A stretch of 64,000 bases of DNA from NCBI GenBank assembly GCA_040954595.2, contig CM082597.2:1922001-1986000 (forward strand), in the 5' to 3' direction. Source of the stretch: Balanoglossus misakiensis. Taxonomy: Eukaryota > Hemichordata. Position numbers and translations under genes: made by a program. The notes below the pieces were generated by a model. The model did no database searches. It was not told where the DNA came from and saw only the letters and a list, made by a program, of their open reading frames with translations. Below are positions 1 to 13,848 of this stretch, one piece after another (position 1 is the first letter of the stretch; every line of letters starts with the position of its first letter).

Positions 1-3000
1 GTGCAGCGAACATAAATCTCTCTCTAAACTAAAATATTAGAATTTTATCAATTCGGCGTGGCGCTCTGTTTTGTGATCGTCTACATGACAGAATTAGGCC
101 AAAACTTATTTTATCAAATCAAATCAGGTCAAATCAACGTATCACTTTTGTCAATTCCTCAGGAAAGTCTAACATGTACGTAAAAACCGCAGGCTGCGTT
201 CTAAAAAGTAAATAAAATTATTACTAAATCATCAAAGAAAATATGCAAATCGATAATAGAACAAACGGTTTTGTTGCGTACCGCGCTATTGATCGTGACA
301 GTCGAATCTTCGCACATACTTGACAATAAATTTAATAGTGCCCGAATAAAGCCCGCCAGTTGCCTTGTGTAAACCCTGCTAAAGAGCTAAATAGCACTCG
401 GGTGATATTTGCATGAGAGTTGCTTCTATCGTCAGAGCGAGACTTATGATGCTGCAAAATTTTCTTGTAAATATTTTGGCAAAGCAGTCAAGCTTTTTTA
501 GTGCCTAAATAAGAAGGGAACTTTTACATTTATGGAGTCTTTAATTTGACGTCGAAAATGTTTAGTTATTGACTAAGTTTATAACTTTCGATTCTATTTC
601 CTCAACAATGACGATGCAGATAGTTCATAAATACATCGTCAAAAAGCTCTTGAATTTTACGCGATGCCTTTGAATGCAATTGAAAGCACAAATCAGTTTG
701 TGGAGAACGGATGGAGGAGTGAGCCGTCGGCCATAAGAGCTTTTGAAGACACTTCATCCCCAGGGCTGGGGCTTTTGTTGTCGTGTCTGTTTCATTGAGC
801 GTGCAGGCGCGCGAGTCGCTGATTTGTTATTAAGTATGCAGTCCATTCAAAGGCGAGGAAATTGGAATGAAGGCGAGCGGCAGATGCTTTGCCTCATAAC
901 GGACGCTGAATCGGAAACTGACCGGGGTTCATTTCGTCGCATCTTTTATCGCCGCTTTCCACAGCGAAACGAAGCTGGCCATGAAATATTTAGAGACCCG
1001 GGATTGAGACAAAAAGGCGATGCTGAACCAGACAGTCGGACAGACAGGCGGCGCAGGATAGCCTGCTTTGGCGCTCATCACAGAATACCAGAATTAAATT
1101 TAAAACACTGACGGATATCCGACTTGTTGCCACATTCATGAACATTTCTAGGGACAAGGCCGATAAATATTTTCCCTTATCCTGGCACATGTACTTCATT
1201 TTGTTTTCAAGTGAAATTTTCTGAATGAAAGGCAGGAACTATATAACCCGCGTAGACGATTCGATTCAATGCCGTTCATTTTGAATCAGAGCGCGCGTCT
1301 CTTTTTCAGATTTGATGAACTTGAGTTCTTCCCACGTCCGGGTGACACTGTTTGTTAAAGGCTGACCTTGTTACTAAGGGAAATCTCTACTATGACGTGG
1401 CTATGGTAACACGTGTCTATGGAAACGTGCTAAATAGCTCATCGCGAATGAACAGGGTGCTACGAACTTTTGGGTCAAATATCAATATCATGGTCAAATA
1501 TCGCTCTTAGTATCCTAGCCGTTCTAGAAATTTCACAATTACGAAATTAACCTAATTAAGGCACCGACAGTTTTGCTTCCTCACGACAGACGGTAAAGAT
1601 AAGTTCTTACTCAAAGTCCTATTTAGCGACCTAACATCTACTATGTAATGACGCCATGGTCGCCATGACAGCGAGGTGGTGAATACCTTAAAAGTAACCG
1701 TGTCCTTCAAAATAGGTGGGAGGATGAATACTTTGTTTACTATTTTTAACTATCTTAAAATTTACACAAATCATGTGTGCGGGAAAGAGAGGGGTAGAGA
1801 ATAGAGCGATATAGACGGGAGGGAGAAGAGATGGGGAGGGAGAGAGAGGGAGACAAAGCGAACATATCCTTATTTCTAAAATTCCGTAAAAATGATATCG
1901 AACCTGTCGTGGATGTACAAAAATATCCAATTAGAGCTCAATAAAGAAATTTTTTTCTCTTTCGAATTATTTTGTTGACAAATTTAAATATTCGACATTG
2001 AAATGAAAATATATGCAGAAAATTTATCAGATTTCTGAGGAAGGACAGGGATATCAGATAATATATGTCGGAGAAGAAATTATCTATTTCCGCTTGTTTC
2101 TTTTTTTCTTCTCGAAAGGCGCTTGAGTCGTGAGAAACAGGTGTCTAAAAATATATCATAAACAGTGAGATCACGATACTACAAGGCTTATCCTGTCCAG
2201 TTTCGGACCTCCCATACAGTACAAGTTTGTCACGTGACGCAGCGTGCTTGTGTCAATTTCACCTTGATCTCCTCCCTCGTCGAACCCTTCCCAGCATGCT
2301 ATACGAGTTTGATGGCTTAACGCTGGGTCAATTGTATCAATCAGAGTTCATTTTTCTACTCCATTTTGCATATAAAATCCTCAGTATATGAATTGTCAAA
2401 ATGGAGTTATAAAGTTATAATTATGTATAAATGAGAAATTTTGCTTTTTGGCAAGTAGATTTGAGTCCGGACCTGAAACTCCACTCCCCATCTCTCTACA
2501 ACTTACAGTTCACATTGGCCTTTTCCTGATGCATTTTGGGGTTACACTATAAATTTAGTAGGAACAAAAGTAGTGAAAAAATGCAAAAAAAGTTACAGTT
2601 AATGGAGCCTTTAGAATGGTCCTCTTTAAAGGTTTGTCAGGTCTAGGAAAGTGATTAAGAGAGGCGCGTTCTCACCGGGGCGATGCGTGTGTCTGTGAAA
2701 GGTGTTTGTATTAGGCCGCCCAGCCATGTGTGACCGATTAGGGCGCGCTTTTGAGCTAGCTTCCCAAAGACACGTGTACGGCGGTGTGACTCTAATGGCG
2801 CTACCACCATTAAGGAGAAAGAGGGGTCTTTCGTGATGAGCCCGGTCGGAGTTCGACTGCGAAAAAGGTTCCCAAGTTATGGGGTGAAAGTGTTGAGTGT
2901 GGCGATCGGGTCGAGTTGGAAGCGAAAACGCTCGAAAACCAAACACCCCGTTGTCCAAATATATACCAGTAGACATAGGGAGATAGTGGTTATTTTTAAG

Positions 3001-5599
3001 TGGTCAAAAACACATGTAAGGAAAGACTTGGAAACGCACATCCCGAGTGTCGGCAAATAAGTTGATACTAAGGTTGACGGAGCACGACAAACACACACGA
3101 GTTGAGAAAAAAACGACGCACTGTCAAGAGAGCAGTTTCGATGGAGACGCGGAGCCACCGTTCAAAGGGTAGAGAGTAGGTGCCATCTCCATTGGCGGGA
3201 TGCTATCAAAGTTTACCGCTTGAATTAAAGCGTAATCTATGTGCTTAATTTAATTAATTAACACCAATGAAATTTAATTAGATGAGCAATCATTTTCTGT
3301 CGCGGCAGCACGATTTGTTAAAAAGCCTCTACCGTCGAAACCGCTTTAATTATCTCTAAAAACAGGTGCATTCGCACGTAAGTGAGTACCGCTATCACTG
3401 CGTTTTGCCGAGGGTTATTCAAAGTGGCCAAAAATAAATAACACAGGCGATAAAGACAACTTGAACGTCCTACCGTTTTAGTTCACCGGCACGTTGTCCA
3501 TCACATCCATATTCAGAAACCGTTCCTGATATTTTGATGTACCAGTCTAACATGTGGTTTGACGTGCACAGACAAACGTCATAGCTGCATGGAATGAAAA
3601 TAAGAAACAAAGAATATTAGGCTTTATACATAACCGACGAATAAAATTCCATATTTAGGAATTAAGAATTTTATAAACACAGTCCTTCTCAATTCGCAGC
3701 TTAACACGAAAACTCGGCGCGCATCTATGAAAAATTCATCGGGAATTATTATAATTATATTGGCATCGTAATAAAAGGGCTGGGGACAGTTTTGAGACGT
3801 GGAGAAAAGAAAAAAGTGATTTCTTCTGAAGGCAAATAGTCATACGGGCTAGGATACATTGCTTGCGGCGTTTTTTCTTTAATTATCTAAGAAGATTAAG
3901 TTTCCAAAACGCCAGCAATATACTGTGATAATTTGGCCGTTTCGTCTTATTTCCTCCCGTCCTCGGAGCAGCAAATTTGCCGCTGAAACGACAACAGTTA
4001 TCATCATTCGCCGCCCGAGAAATTCTCACCCCGGCCAGAATCCGAGGAGAAAAGTAAACTCATTTCCGCGACTGTCGCGTTCCCTTCTCTTCCCAAGCGC
4101 GCGCGTCGCCTGTGTGCACCTTTGCGCGAGACGAATCTGTCGAACGCGAAATAGGCTCCGTGTGGGAAATTAATATCACGAGCGGCCAGCATAAACACAT
4201 CAATAAAATCATTACCGATAGTGTACATTAAACGGGACCAGTTGAAACACCTGCAAGATCGCCGTGCTACGGTGTGTGGGTTCCTATACAAGGCAGCGCA
4301 CGCTTGGCGCCATAGACATCTCAAATAGTTACAGAATGCACGCACTATACAATCGTCCACGCTTCCCCCATATTGCGACCTTTTTAGATCCTCACCGCTT
4401 TTTTTTCCTGTGCAATGAATAGAAAGTTTTATTGTTGAACGCCGCTATTACCCAAATCGGCTCTCTAAACGTTATTGAGTAAAAAACATTATCTTCTGTA
4501 AAGTATACGAGTTTCTCCTTTTGTGTTCTTTGTTTGTCAAAAGATTTTGGTATTCTGAGATAAATTGACTTCACAACTGACTTCAGTTCAATGGTGAGAT
4601 TTCTGTAAACAAGTGACAACAACAAAAAACGCGGATCAAAATGCGGGTTTCAGGAAATCTTTCACAAATCATAAACCAAACAAAAAAGATTTTCTGACAA
4701 TGTCCGATCCATTATCCGCGTTTTTTTATTTTCATGTTTTGACGATATTTTGTAATACATGTACATAGCGACTGCCCCCCCCCCCTCCGCCCCGCGCGCG
4801 TGTAAACTACGCACTGAGCGACGCGTCATTGACGGAAATATATCTACGTGTACGTAAATAACGAGAGTGCATATCGCGACACTTGTTATGTACCGATTTG
4901 TGCACCATCAATTATTGATAATCGGTTTGATTAGCGGGCTAAAGTGATTTATGTCGGCCAAATCGCAGATTTTCATTAAAACTGGTCACGCCTCGATAGA
5001 ACCACATGTCCAAGCATCGTTAGTATGCGATTGAGTATAGCTGCGCAAACTATAGCCCTATGAATTATACATGGAATCCACCGATTATCACGCTGGCTAA
5101 AACGACAATGCATTTTGATGTGGATCGTAGCATTCTGCAGAGAGGGGTGAGCAGGGTGAATTTCAGTCGCGGGACGTTCGTTTCAGTACAGGGTAAATTT
5201 CTGTTGAAATTCACTAAAATGAAAATAATCTGAAGGGAAAAGAATAATTGATTTTCTAAAAGAAATATATTTTTTCAATCAATTAAAAATGAATAGCTGA
5301 GATATCAAAAATACAATGAACAGGATGTATGTAACAGTGTTTTAGGGAACCCCCTCATCCGCATTCGTACACATCCCTCAGGAATGGTGTTTCCGGTACC
5401 TGCAGGGTTGCCATAGAAAGTCCCAATTTAGTAAGACATTCGAAAGGGAAGTTGGTAAAAATCTCTCTCAAATCAGACGCACGCATCTCTCTTGCCGTCC
5501 ACAACTCAACATATCTGCTGACACTATTTTTGGTAAAAAATACGGACGTCGTTGTTAAATAATATTCGCGCGCCTCTTCGATTTGTTTCCGCGCCAGGG
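1..5599. other. Upstream region of gene 1, no convincing gene
   Basis: AT-rich non-coding DNA before the first coding exon. Open frames here are short and lack protein-like composition or homology I can recognise. Visible items are a purine-rich tract (about 1780-1860), a palindromic E-box GTCACGTGAC at 2229-2238, a C-run near 4776-4785 and a somewhat GC-rich patch at 4030-4160. It presumably contains the promoter, 5' UTR and enhancers of the long form, but I could not fix a transcription start. The basis for that role is position only. Confidence 0.5.
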
Positions 5600-5623
5600 A
5601 TGATGGACACCGTACACTACCAC
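5600..5623 (+). CDS. erg/fli1: Gene 1 exon 1: short N-terminal coding exon
   Basis: Two ATG codons in tandem start a frame reading MMDTVHYH that ends exactly at a consensus donor (CAC then gtaagt at 5624). It is phase 0, as required by exon 2, which opens with EALSVVSDD. Vertebrate FLI1 and ERG also carry only a few residues before EALSVV, so a tiny first coding exon fits the family. The frame stays open upstream to at least 5552 without another ATG, so 5600 is taken as the start. The exon is too short for a homology-based call, and an alternative first exon elsewhere, including left of the window, remains possible. Confidence 0.55.
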
Positions 5624-8600
5624 GTAAGTTGTTATTTTCTTAATCGATTTCGATATATGGTGTTTATTCGCCGTTTCCCTGTTTCTGTCACCTGCCAGAG
5701 GATGCTAAGCAATTCTAATATCAAGCGCCGGAGAAAAACACTTTCATTTCTTTTTTTTAAAAAGTCTGTCACCTTCGAAACAACTTTCACCATATCAGGA
5801 GGAAACAAGAGCTGTTTTTCGTTTCCGTCGACAGGCCGAGCAGAAAAACATAAAATTTGGCGCTCATTTGTTTCCGTCCTATTCGGTTTGCCTACAGAAG
5901 GAAGAGCAAAAAATGTTGCCAACATTCCGTTCAAATTGTTTCCTTCTGACTTCCCGCTGAATTCACGGCGTTTCCTACAATAATTTAACGTCTGCACCAG
6001 TCCATAGCCGCAGTCATTTAGCAGTTGTTCAGTCGGTATCGCTGTGCAGCTGGAGAGACTGAGTTGTTTAAAAAATACAACGCGTCCGAATTTTCTCACA
6101 CCACCAAAAAGCGGTCGCTTATGACCAGTAACGTTTCAGCAAACATTACCATCACTTTTTACATTGGCATTAATATGTTTCTTTTATTGATAGTGATATC
6201 GCGCAAAAAACTAAACTTGAACATAGCGCAAGATTTATTGAATCGTTTCTGAAATTTACTCGTATCGTCACGATTCTATTTTTTACCTGTGGCAGATTTT
6301 GCGCGAAATGGGTGAAATGAAATTAAATGGAACTTACATCTCCGAATTTGACGCGACCACTGCCCGTTTCAGAGAAAGGTGGCGACCACACCACCATGGC
6401 TGTGATATTCTGTAATGTTCAGCGGCAACCCTGGGTAACTTCTCAAAAGCAAGCTGAATCAAAAAGAGAAAAATCAAAGAATTTCTCGTTATTCTGTTGG
6501 AAGTGTCGAAAAATGTACGGTAGCGTTCAGCGAAGCTGGTCACAAAACGCGCAGTGTCTGTCCGTCTACATATGTTGTTAAAATTCGTTCATTCAGTATG
6601 TTGTGTTTTCATCAAAGCGAGATTTCGTCTAAACAGTGGACTTGGTTTGAGACTGTCGCTGCGCGGCTTACAACTACAGCCAACAAAATTTCTGCAAATA
6701 CGCATGACTTCACTCGTTTATGACTGTGATAATCATCTGCATTAATCCCTGTAATAATCGCCATTAGTCTGTTCCTAATACGACCCAGAAGCTTGCGGTA
6801 ACTGTTATCGACAACAAGCTTCGATGAAAATGCTGGGAATGTACGTAAGGGGGAGCATTTTCTCTGATTTGCGCGAACTATTAAAATGTACAATGGTCGT
6901 CGCAACACAGTAAGGTGCTCATGAGATTGACTGGTGAGAAAAAGACGAATTTTTGTAGTATGCTACAAGAACGTGCGGTTAGAGACACTATTTTAGATCA
7001 CCCAAAGAATGGCTTCATCTTTTCTGTTCGTTACTTCATGTCCAAGTTTACTCTTTCCACTGACAGTCAAAAATTCGATTGAACACGGAAACGGATATTG
7101 TGTATTTTTATCTCATCACAGGAAGCCCTGTCCGTCGTTTCCGACGACCAGTCGCTCTTCGACAGCCAATACCAGCAGAGCCCGCCACGCAGCGTCGCCA
7201 TCTCCCCATCGGGCGCCGCTACACCGACACACGGCAACAACCCGGCCAAACTGCAACACGAGCCGCAGCACTGGCATTGCATCGGCGAAGGGAAGATGAA
7301 GCGAGACATGGAGACGGCGGCGGGCGCGGGCTCCTCGCACGCGGGGGAGTCGCCCCTAGACTGCAGCGTCACCAAAAGACAGCGCACCATGGCCAGCAAC
7401 CCAAACATGTCGCCTGTCGGAAGCGAGTACGCCTGCCCGCCGTACCATCACCATAGAGACCAGCGCGCGGGGTCGCCGCCACCACCAAATATGACCACCA
7501 ATGAACGGCGAGTTATCGTTCCCGCAGGTACGTCCGCCATTACTTTTATAAGTTTACATGTACACACATTCAGAAATGGTTTTAATACAGTAGTCTGCAA
7601 AATATATTTGCTTGCATTCATTTCATAATTGGCCTAACATGAAAACCACTTACTATCAACAAAAGCACATGGAGGAATGTTTACATGTATGTGGAGACTC
7701 CGACAACATAAAGATCTCCCCAACACCATTGCTCCAAATGTTTACACCCCAGGGATGGGGTAACTGCTACCACATTGGAAAGCCATTTTCTCTGTGAAGC
7801 CACTCAGCGCCAGGACGCCTGGCACGCGACTGGCCAGCCGCGAACACCCGGGACGTCAAGAAAATTTCAGACTGCTGACGGCCGTCCAGCGATCGGACAC
7901 AGACATCTCCCAGGCTGCTGCCGCCGTCGCGTGGCTGGCGTCGCTGCCTTGGATGATTGACCACACTGGCAAGGTGGCTTGTTTCACTGTACATGTACAA
8001 AACGATCACTGAATTCATCATGGCTGTTATACACAGAATCCTATGTAAATGCGGTCACGATTTATCAATGGATATCTATCTCTGATATCAAAAAATCTTA
8101 TGGTTTGTTCAGGGTTTTATGGTCACATTACCACCTTGCAGTTCCATCAGACATATTTTGTCTCGACTCATCACAAAAAATTCAGTGGGGTCATCGAAAT
8201 AGAAACGAAACTATACAAAATGTTGAGAATCCGACAAGAATAATTACACAAAAGTACCTCAAGTCGAGGTCGTCGTTTTGGATGCGAAAGCACAGAAATG
8301 TTGACGTCACAGAGGCCAAAAACTCGAGAATCGCAGACACATACATGTAAGCGTGCGGTTCGGGCGGGCCAACCAGTCGCTCTAATCATGTCACCAGATC
8401 TTATCTGGCCATCAAATCAATTCAGGGAACTCAAAACCCCGATTTCGTGACAAGAGGCTCGTGTTGTTAATTAAGGCATGGGGTCATAAACACTTGATAA
8501 CGGAGAGATGCAATCTGTTATCGCCTCGGGTGGTCTGTAACTTCAACGGCGGAATAGCGAGTGTTTTTTTTGGTGGGGGATGGGGGGGGGGAGGAGTGGG

Positions 8601-11600
8601 TACACAGGACCGCGCCCCCGGTGTGTATTGACATTAACCTTGGTGGAAATATACCGTGTCCTTATCATGCTTATAGTGAGTTTCAAAGGTCCTCGCCCTT
8701 TTTGTAACAACTCGATTCTTCTCTGGGAAACCGTTCTTATCATGTCGAGACATACAGGAAAACCGGGACAGTCGGATAAGCATCGCACGTCCGCCATGGA
8801 AACATATCGCCAGCAAACAGCATCCGGTCTAAATATGTCGACGAAACCATTTTAACATCCATTTATGTCTTCATTTTAATTATCAATTAGTGCATAGAGC
8901 AAATTCAGCAACATTGACTGCTGGAGGTTATGTTCTGGAGGTTGCATCGTACAAAACTATCGGACCTGTCTATGACAACACTATACCATTTGCGTGTTTT
9001 GTATCAACCCGCGTCTAATTTACGATCCTGGATAAAAAAATGATTTGATTTAGTTCCCGTATGACGGTATGTAGTCAAGCTGACTACCGCGCCGCTGAGG
9101 AACGTTAAGTAACGCCACCGGAAGTCTGTGTGTCTCGGGCAAATTTCGTCGTCGTCGTCGTCTCTTGCAGCAAAACTAATCTAAACACTCGCAGGTTTTT
9201 ATCGGTGTGCCACAGTTGGGAAATTAAACGACCTTATCTGTTATCGGCTGATAAGTGGAGGAAGTTTGGACGACAACAGAAATTTGAAACGGAAGTGTTC
9301 ACCGAGAAGTTTGTATCCGATGAACTCTAGGAAAGACGATACTGGTTGACAGACAAGAGAGTGATTTATGACCGGAGAGGGCGCTGTGTTCCCGAGCCCA
9401 GCGAACGCGAACTACATGTACTTCCATTTTGATGTCTCAACAACAACTTGTCATCGTCTTGCATAGACAGCGACATACCTATTACCCTGACATTGCCAGC
9501 TGCCTGGGTTAGCACTAAAAGCATGCAAGATTTACCGGAAATATTAGACATTACTTACACCTCTATATCAGTCCGACATTCAATAAAATTGGAAAATTGA
9601 TTAAAGAAGGATGTGAAACCGGAAACAGAATCTGTCACAGTCATTGGGACGTTTTGTGTCGCCTGTGAAAAACATATTAATAACTTCATGCATTTTTATG
9701 TATTTTTATGAATGTAAGCGCTACAATCGAGTCAGTCTGCTTTGTTACCGTTCTATTCGTAAATTAGATTAACATTCAAATTATTTGCAACAAGATGGTG
9801 CCGGTGAAATTCGACTGTTGGCGTCTTCTGTCAACTTGACGCCAACGCAGACGACAATGGGACGTCTAAAACCCGCGCTTTTGCAACATTCTGATCTGTC
9901 CGAAAGATAACTGTTCGGTTAACTCAGAAATAAGCCAGAAGCTACCAGCAGTATCTCTGGTTGGCTATCACTAAAAGTGGCGCCAAAATGGACTGATAAG
10001 CGTAGCAGCAGCTCTGTCGGCACGGCGGTACAAAAATATCCAAAAGTTCAACAGAGAGATTGTTTTGACAGAGACGGCAGTATGGAACCTTAATTTAATG
10101 ACTGGTTTTGGTGAAAATAAAGTGTATCCGAGTTGTTGACTTTGTTCCCCTCGACTCAACAATGCACCTGTTTTCTCTCTCAAAATGGCCATGTCCATAT
10201 TTGATGATTACTGAACTTCCATGATTTCCTTTCTCCTCAGATCCTAACATGTGGTCAAGAGATCACGTGGTACAGTGGCTGTTATGGGCCGTTAAAGAAT
10301 ATAACCTACAGGAGGTGGATACAACACTCTTCACCATGGACGGTAAAGAATTGTGCAAAATGACAAGAGATGACTTCTGTCGTCTGACCAACCCCTACAA
10401 CGCGGACGTCCTGTTGGCCCACCTCCTGTTCCTCAGACAGTGTAAGTACAACAGCGCCACTAACGTTCAAACATGACGCACAGAAAGTGCAATGACTCGG
10501 GGCTGGCATTCACAGCAGAACTCAAATAACTCCTACAAAGTATATAGCTCGCGTCTTATTTCACGAAAAAACAGTTTCGCCTGATTATCGATTGCAGTAT
10601 GCACAAAAAATGATATTTAAATAAACAGCGCCATTTTTTGTCTGTTTTTAGCTCCCCTGCCAAATTTGACATCCGACGACGTTGACAAAGCATTGCAGCC
10701 GAATCCTCGGATACCGCCCCCAACGCCTCATGGTGAGTAACAACTTCTCTGTATAGCGCCCACTAGCGTGAGATTAAGAAACTTATGGTATCGCCGTTAA
10801 TATTTCTACTGAAATTATTTTAGACCGTTTTTTGCGCGGAGATTTACTTGCGATATTCTGTATGCTAAGACGCGTTACAATGTCGGTTGGCAGAGCTGTT
10901 GTCTTAAAAATTAAACAAGATTAGACTCAAATTGGACCTAATATTTGTTTCTCATTGTGAGAAAAATATACGAAAACGAAAAAAAAATGTAGACTTGTGA
11001 TTGGTCAACTAGATTATGGATTACACTCTATAAATCGGGAAAAATCACGATCACCTATGACGTTTCAAGTATCAACTGTTTTCCTCAAGAAATAACAAAA
11101 AAAACGAAATGTATTTTGAGTGGTAATGACGAAGTTCAACGCTCAATGGTGTGTGTGTACGTGTGCATACCAATTATGACTAGCAGTCTACTGTGAAAAA
11201 CATGCGTGGAATATCCAACTCAAGGTTTTTGCGCAGTTGACGATTAAAAACCGGTGTCAAATCGGCAATTATCGACACTGCCACATCCGTAAACACGCGG
11301 TGTACAGTTGAACGGACACGTCCACGGGACATACTATTTCCCACCTTACGCAATTCTCGCGATTCCCCATGGCAACCAAACAAAACAGGGGAACAAAAGA
11401 AAGGACTGTTGGCAAATTCTGGTTAATTATTCAATGCCTCCCCCCCCACGCCCCCGTTTTCCCCCTCGATCTGTCACTCACTCAAAACCGCCTTCAGAAT
11501 GAGAATTTTCGAAGTTTAAATGAAAAGCAGTATTTCCAACAAAAAATAGCCATGCCGGCAGGCAGATAGTCCAAATGCCCGATTCGATGACTCCCCGTTT

Positions 11601-13810
11601 ACAAGAAGAAAACGCAGTCGAGATAACGAGCTTCCCGGGTATCCGCGAGCGACAATAGCTCCCCATATCTCCCTTCCATAACAATTATCTTATTGTTATT
11701 ATTAATGGAAATAAATATGTTGGGCAAATCCTCGTGGAAGGAGATCGCTATCCCGCTTCTAATATTGACGTTTCCATTTCTTATTTTCTTTACTCGCCAG
11801 CGCAGGGAACGAGTTCCTATCCTTATCCGATGTCGAATTCCCAGTCGGAGGCAGTTTCCCGTGTCCAGCGCCCCGGTGAGTAGCTGTCGTAGAATTCACA
11901 GGCGCGTTTTTGTGTCGCCTCTGCGAGTCAATGCGCGCGTTTACGCAGAGCGAATTATTTCCATGCAAGGGTTTATACCGCTTATATCCGCGTCGTGCGG
12001 CCCCCCCCCCCCCCCCCCATCCATCGCCGGTGAAATGCGCCACGGGAGACTTCGTCTGGGCTTGCAACTCTTGCAGCGGCGCCTTACGAAAGCCTGGCGT
12101 GATAATTTCAAGAAGCCATTGCCAAAAGTCGGTTATTAGGAAGCGAGCGATTACACAGCAACAGAACAAAACCTAAAACCCGCTATCTTCCAGGGTAAAC
12201 ACTTTTGACCTGGCACAGAAAGTCTTCCTCCCATCTTTATTAAAGTGTGACAATTCATTGCTCGTAGCTATGGTAACTATACGTACTTTGAATAGTACTT
12301 TTTTCCCAAAGTGAAAAAGTGGGGCGTGATGTTCAAATTTCTGGGGAATGTTCCAATGTGGCTTGAATTTGTTTTAAAGGGACAATAGCTGTAGCATTTG
12401 TTTGTTTTCACAGTTTTGTTTCGTGTAACAATCACTTTGCTTGTTCTACTAGACAAAAACTCAAGAATACCGATTGGCCACATGCCCTGAACATGTCGGA
12501 CGCCCAGTACAAAGTTGTTTTGACAATCAACTTCCTAGATACTTCGTCACGGTTCAGAGATTCGATCAAAGAACGGCAGTAGACAACAGAACAAAATTAC
12601 CACTTGCAAAACTAGCCAATGTTACATGAATCTTACGCACGGAACTTTAATAACTTTAATTACCCTTTTGTATTGCCGTACACAGTGCGATTGTTTGGTG
12701 TTGTTTACAGTCACGTGATGATAAATATTTTTCTCGGGGGAGTGGACCCATCTCTGATATGGTAGAAAGGAAATGTGACTATTTATCGACCACTCTGTTT
12801 TCACTTAAAATTCATCAAAGTGTCAGCCAGCCTGACCTGTAGTTGGAAAAGACAATATTTTTGACGAGGTTTCGGATGGGCGTTGTGCGTTTCCTTAATA
12901 ATACGTGGGACTGAACATTGAAGGTGTAATCGGCGCTCAATATTGGCATTGTGGCCTTCTTACAAGTCTGTTTGTGCGCAGAACGCTTCCTTCGGGCGGA
13001 TGTGTCATTCGAGAAGTAAAAACGCACTACACGGCTAACTGCCTCATTGTAACCAATCTTGTAGTAAGAAACAACACGTTTTATTAAAAGCCTGGCATTT
13101 TACATGGCCGGCGTAATTGCACTGACGGGGAAATTGTGCGATATTTCTTAATAATGTCCTGACTACCTCGTGGTGAATGCGCCCCTTAATAACTGACATT
13201 AAGGCAGAAACGACCACTCGAGCGAAAGCTAGAATATAGGTAATTACCGCTCTAGCTCGTTTTCGGCTTTTTGACTCGCTATGCAGGGTAGCGTTCATTG
13301 GTTGCCACTCGCTCATTGAGAATGAAATGTACAATATTTGTAAAGCTATGAACAGTCTTATTAACGCAATTACCAGAGAGGGTCTTTTCATAAGTCCGAC
13401 TGAGTGCTTAGTTCGCTCGTAATTACGCTGGTCATTATCCGGGCTTTTTTGCTGCGGCTCACTGTTAGCGCCTGAATTTGCCATCAGATTTGTTGCAAAG
13501 TTTAGCCCCGAACAAAAAAATCATGTTGTCATGAATGAAAACCTCTTTTGTTAATGTTCGATAACGGCGAAAAAAATCGTGATCAAAAATGAACGGAAGC
13601 GTCTTGCCTTAAGAAATGTGCGCCCAAGCGCGTTATTGTGTCAGCACAGGGATCTTTTGATTTTGGCGGGAAAACATTTCTAGAAATTCCACTTTCTTGG
13701 CACGAATTTTCACAATTGTATAATTTTGACCTTCAAACTTCCCGGAATTAATGAATACACAACCGATGGCAATTTAAAAATGGTTGGTTAAATTAAAAGA
13801 TAAAAGTAAC

Positions 13811-13848
<38 letters not shown>

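Noticed and set aside
743-1111. 122-codon open frame on the + strand
   Set aside because: Composition is not protein-like, there is no recognisable family and no splice-site context; part of it is the CCCCAGGGCTGGGG palindrome.
5552-5599. N-terminal extension of exon 1 in frame
   Set aside because: No ATG in the extension (it opens with TTG), so the tandem ATG at 5600 is a better start.
7067-7408. Antisense open frame over exon 2
   Set aside because: Shadow of the GC-rich coding exon on the opposite strand.
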